A DNA stretch of 64,000 bases from the NCBI RefSeq assembly GCF_900215535.1, contig NZ_OCND01000007.1, positions 62,001-126,000 on the forward strand, in the 5' to 3' direction. The notes under the pieces are model-generated. The model did not search any database, had not been told where the DNA came from, and saw only the letters and a program-made list of their open reading frames with translations. A program made the translations under genes and the position numbers. The DNA comes from Pseudoxanthomonas wuyuanensis (GTDB taxonomy: Bacteria; Pseudomonadota; Gammaproteobacteria; Xanthomonadales; Xanthomonadaceae). Below are positions 17,686-26,765 of the stretch, piece after piece; the first letter of the stretch is position 1; every line of letters starts with the position of its first letter.

Positions 17686-18722
17686 GGTTCCACCTCCGGG
17701 TCCGGCGCGTCCGGCGATACGACGGCCGGCGGCACCCGCAGTTGCAGGCCGGCCGAACGCAACTGGCGCAACTGCTGCAGCGTACTGCCCAGTACCGGCA
17801 GATCCGGCCGCAACGGCTCGGCGCGCAGGGTTTTCAGTTGCTCCCGACCTTGCCGCAACGGCGGTGAATCGGGCCACAACCGCGGCAACCAGGCGTCGAT
17901 CCTGTCCAGCGCGGCCTGGAAGCCGGCCCGATCGCCGCGTTCCAGCGCGGCACGGGCCAGGCTGAGTTCGATCTGCAGCGCGGCCTCGCCGGCGGCGCGC
18001 TGCGGCGGCGCGATGATCGTTTCATCGCGCGAGGGGCGCACATCGACCAGCGGCGCCAGCAACCGCTGCCAGGCCGGACGCGGTTGCGCGTCCTGGTCGG
18101 CGGGCCGGCGGGGCAGGCGCGGGATCTGCGCAGCAAACGCTTCCAGTTGCGCCGCCAGGGCGGCCTGCGGCGCCGGGCCCAGTGCGTCGATCGCAGCGCG
18201 TTCCTGCGCCAGCACCTGCTTCAGGTTGAGCAGCCGGTGATCGTCGATGCCGTCCAGCGTGCCGGCCGCCAGTGCGTAGGCGCGGCGCGCACCGTCGACA
18301 TCGCCGGCGATCTCCAGCCGTTGCGCGGCCTGCGCCAGCAGCATTTCCGCTTCATCCAGCCGCAGCGCCTGCGCGCCGTGACGGCTAGGGTCGGACAGGC
18401 GGGCGACGCTTTCCTCGAGCAACGCGCCGCGCTGGCCCAGGCCGAGCACCTCGTCGCGAAGAATCCGGTTGCTGGCGGACGCGTCCTGCAAGCGCTGGGT
18501 CTGCGCGCGCAGGTCCCGGCGCAGCGTCTCGACCCGCTCCTGCAGCGCAGCCAGCTGTTGCTCGGCCTCGCTGGCTTGCGCCTGTGCCTGCGCCCTTCGG
18601 GACTGCCAGCTTTCCCAACTGCGCCAGCCGGCGAAGGCGACCACGGCGATCGCCAGCAATGCGATCCAGAGACCGCGCTGGTTGCGGCCGCGGGGAAGCG
18701 GATTGGATTCGTCGTCGGTCAC
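17682..18722 (-). CDS. hemX: HemX family protein
   Basis: The 346-residue protein has a short basic N-terminus, one transmembrane helix at about 16-36 and then a long coiled coil (about 40-100) rich in Gln, Ala, Glu and Arg. This is the layout of HemX, an inner-membrane protein encoded with hemD and hemY. Members were once annotated as uroporphyrinogen-III C-methyltransferase, but no methyltransferase motif is present. It lies 45 bp downstream of hemD and overlaps hemY. Confidence 0.88.
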   Translation of the reverse strand: MTDDESNPLPRGRNQRGLWIALLAIAVVAFAGWRSWESWQSRRAQAQAQASEAEQQLAALQERVETLRRDLRAQTQRLQDASASNRILRDEVLGLGQRGALLEESVARLSDPSRHGAQALRLDEAEMLLAQAAQRLEIAGDVDGARRAYALAAGTLDGIDDHRLLNLKQVLAQERAAIDALGPAPQAALAAQLEAFAAQIPRLPRRPADQDAQPRPAWQRLLAPLVDVRPSRDETIIAPPQRAAGEAALQIELSLARAALERGDRAGFQAALDRIDAWLPRLWPDSPPLRQGREQLKTLRAEPLRPDLPVLGSTLQQLRQLRSAGLQLRVPPAVVSPDAPDPEVEP

Positions 18723-18767
18723 GTCAGCGTCCCTGTCTCCGGCAGAACATGCGGTTGCGTGCAGATG

Positions 18768-19532
18768 CTAACGGATACGCCCGGCGATGGCGGCAACCGC
18801 GGCATCCAGCAACTGCGCCGGCCGCGGGCCGGCTGCGCGGACAATCCGCTGGAACCCGGCGGCGGCGGCCTGTTCGGCCAGACGGTCGCTGGCGGCAGCC
18901 ACCGCGCACTCCAGCAACCGGCGCCTGGCATCGTCGGGCAGGCTGGCCATTGCCTGGGTCAGTGCCGCACCGCTGCTCAGCAGCAGACAAGCGGGCGCCG
19001 GCAACTGCCGCAAGCGCTCGATGGCGCGTTCGGGGATCGCCACGGCCACGCGCCGGTAGACATCGGCACGGTGCAGGCGGGCGCCGCGCGCCTGCAGCGC
19101 CGGCGCCAGCACCCCGCGCCCGTCCGGGGCGGTCACCAGCCCGACCGACCGCCCCTGCAGGTGCTGCAACTGCGGCAACTGCAGCAGCCCTTCGCTATCC
19201 ATCCGCTGCGGCGAGATCACCGCGCCCACGCCGGCGCGGCGCAGCGCGGCGGCGGTGCCGCTGCCGACCGCCAACCAGTTCTGTCGCGGCCGCGCCCGCA
19301 GCGGCGCCAGCCGCGCCGCGCATGCGACCGCGGCCGGACTGGTGAACAACACATTGTCGGCCGCCAGCGCCAGCGCCAGCCCGGTCGCGGCCTCCGGCTG
19401 CACTTCGATACGCCAGGGCGAAAGCGCCAGCAGGCCAGCGCCACGCCGCGCCGCGGCACGCCGCAACGCCGCATGCCCGCCCTGGGGGCGCAACGAGATG
19501 ACGTACCATCCTGCCGGTTCGGTGAAAGCCAT
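18768..19532 (-). CDS. hemD: Uroporphyrinogen-III synthase
   Basis: The 254-residue protein is recognised by its order in hemDXY and the two-lobed HemD pattern: an N-terminal ISLRPQGG, the FTSPAAV segment near 90, WLAVGSGTAAAL near 110, and the C-terminal LLSSGAALTQAM. The enzyme closes and isomerises hydroxymethylbilane to uroporphyrinogen III in the cytoplasm. hemC, usually just upstream, is not here. The upstream neighbour is a divergent thioesterase gene whose start lies 17 bp away, so the promoters must overlap. Confidence 0.88.
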   Translation of the reverse strand: MAFTEPAGWYVISLRPQGGHAALRRAAARRGAGLLALSPWRIEVQPEAATGLALALAADNVLFTSPAAVACAARLAPLRARPRQNWLAVGSGTAAALRRAGVGAVISPQRMDSEGLLQLPQLQHLQGRSVGLVTAPDGRGVLAPALQARGARLHRADVYRRVAVAIPERAIERLRQLPAPACLLLSSGAALTQAMASLPDDARRRLLECAVAAASDRLAEQAAAAGFQRIVRAAGPRPAQLLDAAVAAIAGRIR

Positions 19533-19548
19533 GCTGGGATTATGTTCG

Positions 19549-20019
19549 ATGGGTGTGGAAACTGCGCTGCAGGATTTGCGCGATTACTGCCGCAGCATGC
19601 CGCCGGTGGCGGCGATGCAGGTACAGGTCGATGGCTATGACGAAGACGGGCTGCGCCTGTCGGCGCCGCTGGCGGCCAACGTCAACGACAAGGGCACCGC
19701 TTTCGGCGGCAGCCTGACCTCGCTGATGACGGTGGCCGGCTGGGGATTGCTGACGCTGCGGCTGCAACTGGCAGGGCTGAAGGCCGACGTGTTCGTGGCC
19801 GACAGCGCGGTCCGCTATCTGGCGCCGCTGCGGTCGGACCTGCAGGCGCAGGCGGTGCTGGCCCCGGACCAGTCATGGGAAGGTTTTGTGCAGACGCTGC
19901 GCCAGCGCGGGCGCGCGCGCATCCAGGTCCTGGCCCGGGTCGCCCTGCCCGATGGCGCCATGGCCACCACGCTCAGCGGGCGTTTCGTCGCCATCGCCAA
20001 AGGCGGCGACGGGCCATGA
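19549..20019 (+). CDS. YiiD C-terminal-type thioesterase domain protein
   Basis: The 156-residue hotdog-fold protein matches the stand-alone form of the YiiD C-terminal domain (putative thioesterase). The NDKGTAFGGSLTSLMTVAGWGL block holds the family's helix and likely active-site residues, followed by VADSAVRYLAPL. The substrate is unknown. The start at 19549 is chosen with GGGA at 19536-19539. An in-frame ATG at 19531 would add six residues and overlap the hemD start region. Confidence 0.8.
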   Translation: MGVETALQDLRDYCRSMPPVAAMQVQVDGYDEDGLRLSAPLAANVNDKGTAFGGSLTSLMTVAGWGLLTLRLQLAGLKADVFVADSAVRYLAPLRSDLQAQAVLAPDQSWEGFVQTLRQRGRARIQVLARVALPDGAMATTLSGRFVAIAKGGDGP

Positions 20020-20084
20020 ACCGCTATTTCATCCCAAGGCCGGCAATACGTTCTAGGATGTCCGCCATTATCCGGGGGCAGGCG

Positions 20085-20510
20085 ATGCGTATTCATATTC
20101 GGGCTGTGATGCTGCTGGCATTGGCGTGGCTGGTGCCCATGAGCGCCGATGCGCTCAATTCGCGCCAGCGTTCCAAGCTGGAGGAGATCCAGAACGCCTA
20201 TGCGGCGGCGATCCGCTGGGGCGATTTCGAAAGCGCCTGGCAACTGGTGGATCCGGAGTACCGCGCCGAACAGCCGATGACCGATCTGGAATTCGGCCGC
20301 TATGAGCAGGTGCAGGTTTCCGGCTATCGCGACATCAACGTCAGCGCCGATCCCGACGGCACCATGGTCCGCAACATCGAGCTGCGGGTCATCAACAAGC
20401 ACACCATGGCCGAGCGCACGCTGCGTTACCGCGAACGCTGGAAGTGGGACGCCGAAGCCAAGCGCTGGTGGCTGGTGGTGGGGCTGCCGGACCTGTGGCA
20501 GGGCCAATGA
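20085..20510 (+). CDS. Secreted hypothetical protein
   Basis: The 141-residue protein has a cleavable signal peptide (basic start, hydrophobic AVMLLALAWLVPMS core, cleavage near ADA) and a 115-residue mature domain. That domain has an alternating helix/strand pattern with YEQVQVSGYRDI, NIELRVINKHT and the closing RERWKWDAEAKRWWLVVGLPDLW. The latter resembles NTF2-like small periplasmic domains of xanthomonads, but no function is known. The ATG at 20085 is preferred because a GGGGGCAGG purine tract precedes it. An upstream ATG at 20058 is in frame. Confidence 0.7.
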   Translation: MRIHIRAVMLLALAWLVPMSADALNSRQRSKLEEIQNAYAAAIRWGDFESAWQLVDPEYRAEQPMTDLEFGRYEQVQVSGYRDINVSADPDGTMVRNIELRVINKHTMAERTLRYRERWKWDAEAKRWWLVVGLPDLWQGQ

Positions 20511-20570
20511 CGCCGCCTTTGCGGCCCGGCTATGCGACAATCGCGGCCCGTTTGACAGCCGCCTACCCCT

Positions 20571-21005
20571 GTGAACCTTGAAGAACTGCTGGCCTTCGCC
20601 GGTCGCAACCAGATTATGTCGCTGGCCTTCGTTGGCCTGACCGTGGCCATCATCGCGACCGAAATCGCCCGTCTTTTCCGCGGCTACAAGCCGCTGCGGC
20701 CGGCCGAGCTGACTGCGCTTATCAACCGCGAAAACGCCCTGGTGGTGGATATGTCGGCCAGCGGCGACTTCGAAAAAGGCCACATCGCCGGCAGCCGCAA
20801 CGTTGCGCCGAGCCAGTTCGACCCCGAAAGCAAGCTGATTGCCGCCGCCAAGTCGCTGCCGGTGGTGCTGGTCTGCCGCAACGGCCAGGTTTCGGCCGGA
20901 GCCGCCAAGCGGCTGAAAAAGGCCGGTTTCGAGCAGGTCTACTGGCTCGATGGCGGCGTCGCCGCCTGGCAGCAGGCCGATCTGCCGCTGGTCAAGGGCC
21001 GCTGA
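20571..21005 (+). CDS. Membrane-anchored rhodanese-like protein (YibN type)
   Basis: The 144-residue protein starts at GTG 20571. Residues of about 15-32 form one transmembrane helix, followed by a rhodanese domain with active-site Cys in VCRNGQVSAGAAKRL, which suggests sulfur transfer or a redox role at the membrane. In E. coli the homologous yibN lies in yibN-grxC-secB-gpsA. Here secB starts 103 bp downstream and grxC is missing. The GTG start and lack of a clear Shine-Dalgarno suggest modest translation. Confidence 0.88.
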   Translation: MNLEELLAFAGRNQIMSLAFVGLTVAIIATEIARLFRGYKPLRPAELTALINRENALVVDMSASGDFEKGHIAGSRNVAPSQFDPESKLIAAAKSLPVVLVCRNGQVSAGAAKRLKKAGFEQVYWLDGGVAAWQQADLPLVKGR

Positions 21006-21108
21006 GCCGCAAAGTCGCGCGCCTGCCCTTGAACCCGGGCAGGCGCGTCGCCATCCCATGACATAATTGTCCATTCACCGCTTCATTCAACCGATCCCGG
21101 AGTACGAA

Positions 21109-21630
21109 ATGTCCGACGAAACCACCAACGGCGCGGTCGCGCCTGCCGCCGAAGCCGCGGGTCCCGCTTTCTCCGTCGAAAAGATCTACGTCAAGGACGT
21201 TTCGTTCGAGGTTCCTGGGGCACCGGCGATCTTCAGCGAGAACGTACAGCCGGAGCTGCAGCTCAACCTGAACCAGCGCGTGCAGCGGCTGAACGAGAAC
21301 GTATTCGAAGTGGTGCTGGGCGTGACCCTGACCTGCAAGGCCGGCGACAAGACCGCCTATGTGGCCGAAGTGCAGCAGGCCGGCATCTTCGGCCTGGTCG
21401 GGCTGGAGCCGCAGGCGGTGGACGTGCTGCTCGGCACCCAGTGCCCGAACATCCTGTTCCCGTACGTGCGCCAGCTGGTCAGCGATCTGGTCCAGGCCGG
21501 CGGCTTCCCGCCGTTCTTCCTGCAGCCGATCAACTTCGACGCGCTGTACGCCGAAACCGTGCGCCAGCGCCAGGCCCAGGCCGACAATGGCGGCGAGCTG
21601 GCCAATTCGGAACCGGCCGGCAACGCCTGA
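21109..21630 (+). CDS. secB: Protein-export chaperone SecB
   Basis: The 173-residue chaperone has the SecB core: [28 protein letters not shown], the [40 protein letters not shown] region and an acidic tail. It binds unfolded precursors as a tetramer and delivers them to SecA. The N-terminal 20 residues are an Ala/Pro-rich extension. The start at 21109 follows GGAG at 21099-21102. An in-frame TTG at 21067 is rejected. gpsA follows after 51 bp. Confidence 0.97.
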   Translation: MSDETTNGAVAPAAEAAGPAFSVEKIYVKDVSFEVPGAPAIFSENVQPELQLNLNQRVQRLNENVFEVVLGVTLTCKAGDKTAYVAEVQQAGIFGLVGLEPQAVDVLLGTQCPNILFPYVRQLVSDLVQAGGFPPFFLQPINFDALYAETVRQRQAQADNGGELANSEPAGNA

Positions 21631-21681
21631 TCCGTGTTGGGGACTCCGGTCTTGGCGCTGCGGCGCGAACAGGGGTGACCG

Positions 21682-22704
21682 ATGGCTGACCCGATGAAGA
21701 TTGCGGTACTCGGGGCGGGTTCGTGGGGCACCGCGCTGGCGGCGTTGATGGCGCGGCACGACCACGCGGTCACGCTTTGGGGCCGCGATGCGGCCATCAG
21801 CGCGGCCATCGATCAGCGCCACGAAAACACCCGCTACCTGCCCGGCATCGCGCTTCCCGGCAACCTGCGCGCCACCACCGATCTGGCGGCGGCGCTGGCC
21901 GATGCCGATCTGGTGCTGGTGGTGGTGCCTTCGCACGCGTTCACCGAAACCTTGCGCACGCTGGCGCCGCTGCGGCCGGCACGTGCCGGCGTGGCGTGGG
22001 CGACCAAGGGCTTCGAAACCGGCTCCGGACGTTTTCTGCATGAAGTGGCCGAAGACATCTTGGGGCCCGAGGTGCCGTTGGCGGTGGTGACCGGACCATC
22101 GTTCGCCAAGGAAGTCGCGCTGAACCTGCCGACCGCGGTAACCGTGCACGGCAACGATGCCGCTTTCGCGCAAACCGTTGCCGAGGTCATGCACGGGCCG
22201 ACTTTCCGCGCCTACACCGGTGAGGACATGGTCGGTGCCGAGCTGGGCGGCGCGATGAAGAATGTGCTGGCGGTGGCCACCGGCGTGGCCGACGGCATGC
22301 AACTGGGCCTCAACGCCCGTGCCGGCCTGATCACCCGCGGCCTCAACGAAATGCTGCGGCTGTCGGCGGCCATCGGCGCCAAGCCGGAAACGCTGATGGG
22401 CCTGGCCGGGCTGGGCGATCTGGTGCTGACCTGCACCGGCGATCTGTCGCGCAACCGTCGCCTGGGCCTGGCGCTGGGACGCGGCCAGTCGCTGCAGGAT
22501 GCCGTGCGCGAAATCGGCCAGGTGGTCGAATCGGTGCAGACCGCCGACGAGGTGATGCGCCAGGCCGAGCGCCATGGCGTCGACCTGCCGATTTCCAGCG
22601 CCGTGCGCTCGGTATTGCATGGCGATCTGACGCCGACCGACGGCCTGCAGCAATTGCTGGCGCGCGAACAGAAACCGGAATACCCGGAGACGTTGTTCAA
22701 GTAG
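21682..22704 (+). CDS. gpsA: Glycerol-3-phosphate dehydrogenase [NAD(P)+]
   Basis: The 340-residue enzyme reduces dihydroxyacetone phosphate to sn-glycerol-3-phosphate for phospholipid synthesis. It shows the Rossmann GAGSWGTAL at residues 10-18, a TGPSFAKEV motif, the [14 protein letters not shown] lysine region and [17 protein letters not shown]. Either ATG 21682 or ATG 21694 (MKIAVLG) could be the start, and the longer form adds only MADP. It is the last gene of the rhodanese-secB-gpsA group. Confidence 0.96.
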   Translation: MADPMKIAVLGAGSWGTALAALMARHDHAVTLWGRDAAISAAIDQRHENTRYLPGIALPGNLRATTDLAAALADADLVLVVVPSHAFTETLRTLAPLRPARAGVAWATKGFETGSGRFLHEVAEDILGPEVPLAVVTGPSFAKEVALNLPTAVTVHGNDAAFAQTVAEVMHGPTFRAYTGEDMVGAELGGAMKNVLAVATGVADGMQLGLNARAGLITRGLNEMLRLSAAIGAKPETLMGLAGLGDLVLTCTGDLSRNRRLGLALGRGQSLQDAVREIGQVVESVQTADEVMRQAERHGVDLPISSAVRSVLHGDLTPTDGLQQLLAREQKPEYPETLFK

Positions 22705-22942
22705 AGCGAGAAACGAGGAGTGAGGAGTGAGGAACGAAAGGCCCCTTGTTTCTTCCACCCTGCTCGTCCTGGCTGTTGCTCGTCATCCCGACGTACGCTG
22801 GAAGCGCTTCAAGACAGCCTGAAAGGTTGGTCGTCCATCTGCGGTGGCTTCGCTCTGCAGCCAGTATCAATAGAACGGCTCCTCGCTTGACCAGCCATTC
22901 GGCTGTTCAGAGCCTGGCGGCGCCCGTCCGTTGACGCATAGA
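22705..22942. other. Intergenic region after gpsA
   Basis: No gene is supported in this stretch. A short direct repeat of GGAGTGA lies at about 22718-22731. The rest looks like decayed or non-coding sequence up to the terminator at 22943. Confidence 0.5.
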
Positions 22943-22968
22943 AAAGCCCGGCACAAGTGCCGGGCTTT
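22943..22968 (-). terminator. Intrinsic terminator of the Ax21-family gene
   Basis: Perfect 12-bp arms AAAGCCCGGCAC/GTGCCGGGCTTT with a two-base loop, followed on the minus strand by TTC. It lies 53 bp past the stop of the reverse-strand Ax21-family gene and could also stop gpsA read-through. Confidence 0.85.
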
Positions 22969-23020
22969 GGGGGAGCGGCGTGGGGAGAGAGGGACACGCC
23001 GCGGGGGGAGCTTTGTTGCT

Positions 23021-23575
23021 TTACCAGCTGAAACGCGGACCCACGAACCACTGGGTATCGCCGTCGATCAGCTTCACATCGGCCGAAGCGCTCCAGTTCG
23101 GGGTGAACTTCACCTGCGCGCCCAGGCGGCCGTAGAACTCGCCGTCGTAGTTGTCGCCGTCTTCGTAGCCGGCCAGTGCGTAGCCGTTGAGACGATTGGT
23201 CAACGCGCTGTTGACGCCGACCTCGACGCTGTAGCCGTCGTCGCTGCGAAAGCCTTCCACCTTGGCGTTCTCATATGCGACGCGGGTCAGCAGGTCGACG
23301 CGTTGCGAGAGTTCATGGTTGTAGCCGACGCCAACGCGCCACTGCTCGATGCCGACATCGAAATCGTCGAGTTCCTGATCCTGATAGTCAGAAAACAGAT
23401 GGAAATTGGGATGGATTGCGACGGAGCCTTTCAGCGCCCAGCCGTCAAAGTCAGGGCCATCGATATTGGTGGCGGTGTAACCGCCTTCGACGTAGTTGTA
23501 GGAAACGCCTTCGGCCGCTGAAGCGGCGAACGGCGCGGCAGCCATCAGGGTCAGGGCAAGCAAGGACTTCTTCAT
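23021..23575 (-). CDS. Ax21-family outer-membrane beta-barrel protein
   Basis: The 184-residue protein has a signal peptide (MKKSLLALTLMAAAPFAASA) and a mature part made of alternating strands rich in Tyr, Gly and Asp, ending in a C-terminal aromatic (FVGPRFSW) as outer-membrane barrels do. The start of the mature protein, EGVSYNYVEGGYTATN, is diagnostic of the Ax21 family of xanthomonads and stenotrophomonads. The family has been called an outer-membrane/vesicle protein, and the early claim that it is the XA21-activating signal was retracted. The ATG at 23575 is used. A TTG six bases upstream is an alternative. Confidence 0.85.
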   Translation of the reverse strand: MKKSLLALTLMAAAPFAASAAEGVSYNYVEGGYTATNIDGPDFDGWALKGSVAIHPNFHLFSDYQDQELDDFDVGIEQWRVGVGYNHELSQRVDLLTRVAYENAKVEGFRSDDGYSVEVGVNSALTNRLNGYALAGYEDGDNYDGEFYGRLGAQVKFTPNWSASADVKLIDGDTQWFVGPRFSW

Positions 23576-24187
23576 ATTCAACGGAGCCTCAAGTTATTTA
23601 TTGTTATGCCGGCGCTGAAGCGGATGAACGCCGTTCGCAGCCGGTGCCGTGAAGTATCGGTTGGCCACTGCAACCCGCCCTGAATATCAAACTGAGCAGT
23701 ACATAAATTGGGTCGCAAGTTGCGGAACTTTTGGCGGACGCCGGAAGAAAACCCGATAGGCAAACCGAGCCGCTGCGACTAGCTGGCTGATGCGTGTGGA
23801 CCGGGGCTTGCAGATGCCGGACGACTGAACGCCGATACCGCGGATTCCCAACGACGTTCATATCTGCCGCAATCGATCCGAGCGGTGCTCATGCGGGTAA
23901 GCACCGACAGCTGCCGCATCGTGAGCGTCAACGGCGAGGGTGTCGGTCGTTCTGTGATCAAAAGCCGGATTCCGCGCCGTGATTTAACAGGCTCTGGCAG
24001 CGCGAACTGGCACCATCGATGTGCGTTTGGTGGTGAACCGGCGCGGCGGGTCTTCACGCGGGCTGATGGCCGGATGGACAGCGCAGTGCCGCTGCGGATG
24101 CGGCCTCATCGCGTGTTCCAGCCCATTGGCGACCGCGGTGGTGCGCGACGTCTTAGCCTTGGTGAGATTTCCGATGGAGGAACGATC
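23576..24187. other. Long non-coding stretch between the Ax21-family and GGDEF genes
   Basis: About 610 bp lacks a supported gene. The right half is an open frame fused to the diguanylate cyclase (from 23885), but its predicted residues look non-protein-like and the real start has its own GGAGG. The left part (23680-23720) is AT-rich and should hold the promoter of the reverse-strand gene. Confidence 0.6.
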
Positions 24188-25429
24188 ATGTCCGATATGG
24201 CGGATGAAAAACCCCGCAAGGAATCACCACACGGTCTGCGGGCAAGCCGGGATTTCCTTGAACGGACCTTGCGCGCTGCCGGCATTGGCGGCTGGGAGCT
24301 GGATCTGGAAAGCGGGCAGATGGTGTGGTCGGAGGAAACCTGCCGCATTCACGACGTCCCGGCGAACTACCAGCCGTCGCTGGAGGAGGCGCTGGAGTTC
24401 TACGAACCGCAGTCCCGGCCCGTCATCGCCGCCGCCTTCGAGGCGGGCGCACGCGATGGTACCGGTTGGGATCTCGAGCTGCAGATGCGCAGCCGCGCCG
24501 GCCGTCAGCGATGCATCAGGAACGTCGGCAAGGCCGAGGTGGTCCAGGGCAAGGACAAGCTGGTGGGGGCCATCGAGGACGTGACGCTCAAGCGCCAGGC
24601 GATAGCCGCCATGGAAGCCAGCGAACGCCGTTTCCGCAAGCTGTTCCAGTACAGCATGGGCCTGATCTGCACGCACGATCTGGACGGCGTCCTGCTGAGC
24701 GTCAATCCGGCGGCAGCGCGGTCGCTGGGGATGCCGGTGTCCATTCTGGTAGGCCGGCCGCTGTACGATTTCATGCTTCCGGCGCGGCGCGAGCGGTTCC
24801 AGCAGTACCTTTCCGAGGTATCCCGTAACGGCACGGACTCGGGCATCATCGAGTTGATAGCCGCCGATGGCGGAGTGCGTTACTGGAAGTACCACAATGT
24901 GCTGGACGATGAAGCCGACGAGCCCTATGTGCTGGGCCATGCGCAGGACGTCACCACCCAGTTCCGCCAGGAGCAGCAACTGCGCGAATGGTCGGTCCGC
25001 GACCCGCTGACCAGTTGCTTCAATCGCCGGGTCCTGAGCGACATCGAAACCAAGCTGCAGCCCGGCGATCGCTGGGGCTGCATTGCCGTGGATCTGGACC
25101 ATTTCAAGCAGGTCAACGACACCTACGGACACCAGCGCGGCGACGAAGTGCTGGTCTCGATGGCGTGGTTCCTGAACGAAAAGCTGGAAAAAAAAGATGC
25201 GCTGATACGGCTGGGCGGGGACGAGTTCCTGATTCTGCTGGCGGACGCAGACATCGAACGGACCGAGTCGCTGATTGCCGGCTACCGGGCCGATGCCGAC
25301 AGCGCTCCTATCGGCTTTTCGATGGGCGGCGCGGCACGCCGCCCCGGCCATTCGCTGGAGCAGGCCATCGGCGAGGCGGACAAGAAACTCTACGAATACC
25401 GGAGCCAGCGAAGAAGCTCAGCCATGTAG
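24188..25429 (+). CDS. PAS-PAS-GGDEF diguanylate cyclase
   Basis: The 413-residue cytoplasmic protein has two PAS domains (about 25-130 and 142-265) and a C-terminal GGDEF domain. The latter contains DLDHFKQVNDTYGHQRGDEVL and an intact GGDEF motif at 343-347, so it should make cyclic di-GMP. At the allosteric inhibition site, the residues five positions before GGDEF are EKKD rather than RxxD, so product inhibition may be absent. There is no EAL domain. The start at 24188 is fixed by GGAGG at 24176-24180. Confidence 0.92.
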   Translation: MSDMADEKPRKESPHGLRASRDFLERTLRAAGIGGWELDLESGQMVWSEETCRIHDVPANYQPSLEEALEFYEPQSRPVIAAAFEAGARDGTGWDLELQMRSRAGRQRCIRNVGKAEVVQGKDKLVGAIEDVTLKRQAIAAMEASERRFRKLFQYSMGLICTHDLDGVLLSVNPAAARSLGMPVSILVGRPLYDFMLPARRERFQQYLSEVSRNGTDSGIIELIAADGGVRYWKYHNVLDDEADEPYVLGHAQDVTTQFRQEQQLREWSVRDPLTSCFNRRVLSDIETKLQPGDRWGCIAVDLDHFKQVNDTYGHQRGDEVLVSMAWFLNEKLEKKDALIRLGGDEFLILLADADIERTESLIAGYRADADSAPIGFSMGGAARRPGHSLEQAIGEADKKLYEYRSQRRSSAM

Positions 25430-25469
25430 GCGCGAGCCCTGCGCCATCGCCTTGGCCGGCAACGTCGCC

Positions 25470-26765
25470 TTACTCCGGCGCGCGCCGGAAACGGTAGAGC
25501 AGCGCGCCGATCAGCAGCGCGACCGCGGCCGCGACCAGGTTGCGCCAGGTGGCGCTGGCCAGCAGGCCCAGCGACAGCAGCAGCGCGATGACGGGAATCG
25601 CCGCACCGCCGGGAAGTTGCAGCACATCGCTGCGATGACCATGCTGCCGGCGCAATACCAGCACCGACAGCGCGGTGCCGATATAGGCGAACAGCCGCGC
25701 CACCACCGACAGCATCGCCAGTTGCACGAACGAACCGGACAGCGCCAACGCCAGCGCCAGCGCGCCCTGGGTGATGATGGCCGCAGCCGGAGTGTGGAAA
25801 CGCGGATGGATGCCGGCCAGCAGGCGCGGACCAAAGCCGTCGTGGGCCAGCGCATACAGCACGCGCGGGCCCAGCAGCATGGTGTTGCTGTTGGTGCCAA
25901 GGATGGAGATGGTCGCGCCCACCGTCAGGATCAGCGCCAGGGTTTCGCCGCTGAAGACGGCCGAGGCGTCGGCCAGCGGCGTCTGCGACTGCGCCAGTCC
26001 CGGCAGCGTGCCCTGCGCGACCAGTTGCACGGCCGCGTAGATCAAGGTGACAGTGGCGATCATCGTCATCAGCGCGAATGGCACGTCGCGGCGCGGATTC
26101 TTGAACTCGCCGGCGGCGGCGGGGATGTTTTCGAAACCCGCGTAGGCGAACAGCAACAGCAACGCCGCTTCGCCCAGGTTGCGCAGATCCGGCGGCTGTC
26201 CGGAAATGGCGAACGACCAGTCGACATAGAACATGCCGATGCCGACAAACAGCAGCAGCGGCAGCAGCTTTCCGATCACCAGCGCAACGCCGGTGCGCGC
26301 GGCCGACTTGATGCCGATGACATTGATCAGGGTCAGCAAACCCAGCGAGCCGACCACGATCGCTAGGCGTCCGCCGCCGCTGCCGGCGGCCGGCCAGAAC
26401 CGCGCGACTGCGTCGGCCAGCGCATTGCTCAGCGCTGCCGCCGAGGCGATACGGGTCAGCCACACCATCCAGCCGATCTCGAACCCGACGAACGGGCCGA
26501 ACGCTTCGCGCGCGTACAGGTAGCTGCCGCCGGGTTCGTCGAAGTAGCTGGCGGCCTGCGCGTAGCACAGCACCAGCATCGCCACTGCCAGCCCGGCCAG
26601 CAGCACCGCCCACAGGCTGGCCGGGCCCAACAACAGCGCGGTGGCGGCGGGCAGCAGGTAGATGCCGCTGCCGATCACGTCATTGATCGACAGGCCGACG
26701 ATCTGCCAGCGGCTGACCGCGCGGACGAAGCCCGGGCGCTCCGGTGGCGGCGCAGGCGCGCTCAT
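25470..26765 (-). CDS. APC-family amino-acid permease
   Basis: The 431-residue inner-membrane protein has about twelve hydrophobic helices and the APC-family N-terminal signature VGLSINDVIGSGIYLLPA, with the unwound-helix glycine motif, plus EPGGSYLYAREAFGPF. It likely imports an amino acid by proton symport. Its start overlaps the stop of the L,D-transpeptidase-fold gene by four bases, so it is the last gene of the leftward arm of the peptidoglycan-peptide locus. That context suggests uptake of a stem-peptide amino acid such as alanine or glutamate. This is inference. Confidence 0.9.
   Translation of the reverse strand: MSAPAPPPERPGFVRAVSRWQIVGLSINDVIGSGIYLLPAATALLLGPASLWAVLLAGLAVAMLVLCYAQAASYFDEPGGSYLYAREAFGPFVGFEIGWMVWLTRIASAAALSNALADAVARFWPAAGSGGGRLAIVVGSLGLLTLINVIGIKSAARTGVALVIGKLLPLLLFVGIGMFYVDWSFAISGQPPDLRNLGEAALLLLFAYAGFENIPAAAGEFKNPRRDVPFALMTMIATVTLIYAAVQLVAQGTLPGLAQSQTPLADASAVFSGETLALILTVGATISILGTNSNTMLLGPRVLYALAHDGFGPRLLAGIHPRFHTPAAAIITQGALALALALSGSFVQLAMLSVVARLFAYIGTALSVLVLRRQHGHRSDVLQLPGGAAIPVIALLLSLGLLASATWRNLVAAAVALLIGALLYRFRRAPE

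Noticed and set aside
23885..24187. N-terminal extension of the diguanylate cyclase
   Set aside because: The ATG at 24188 has a strong GGAGG and begins at the PAS domain. The upstream residues look random.
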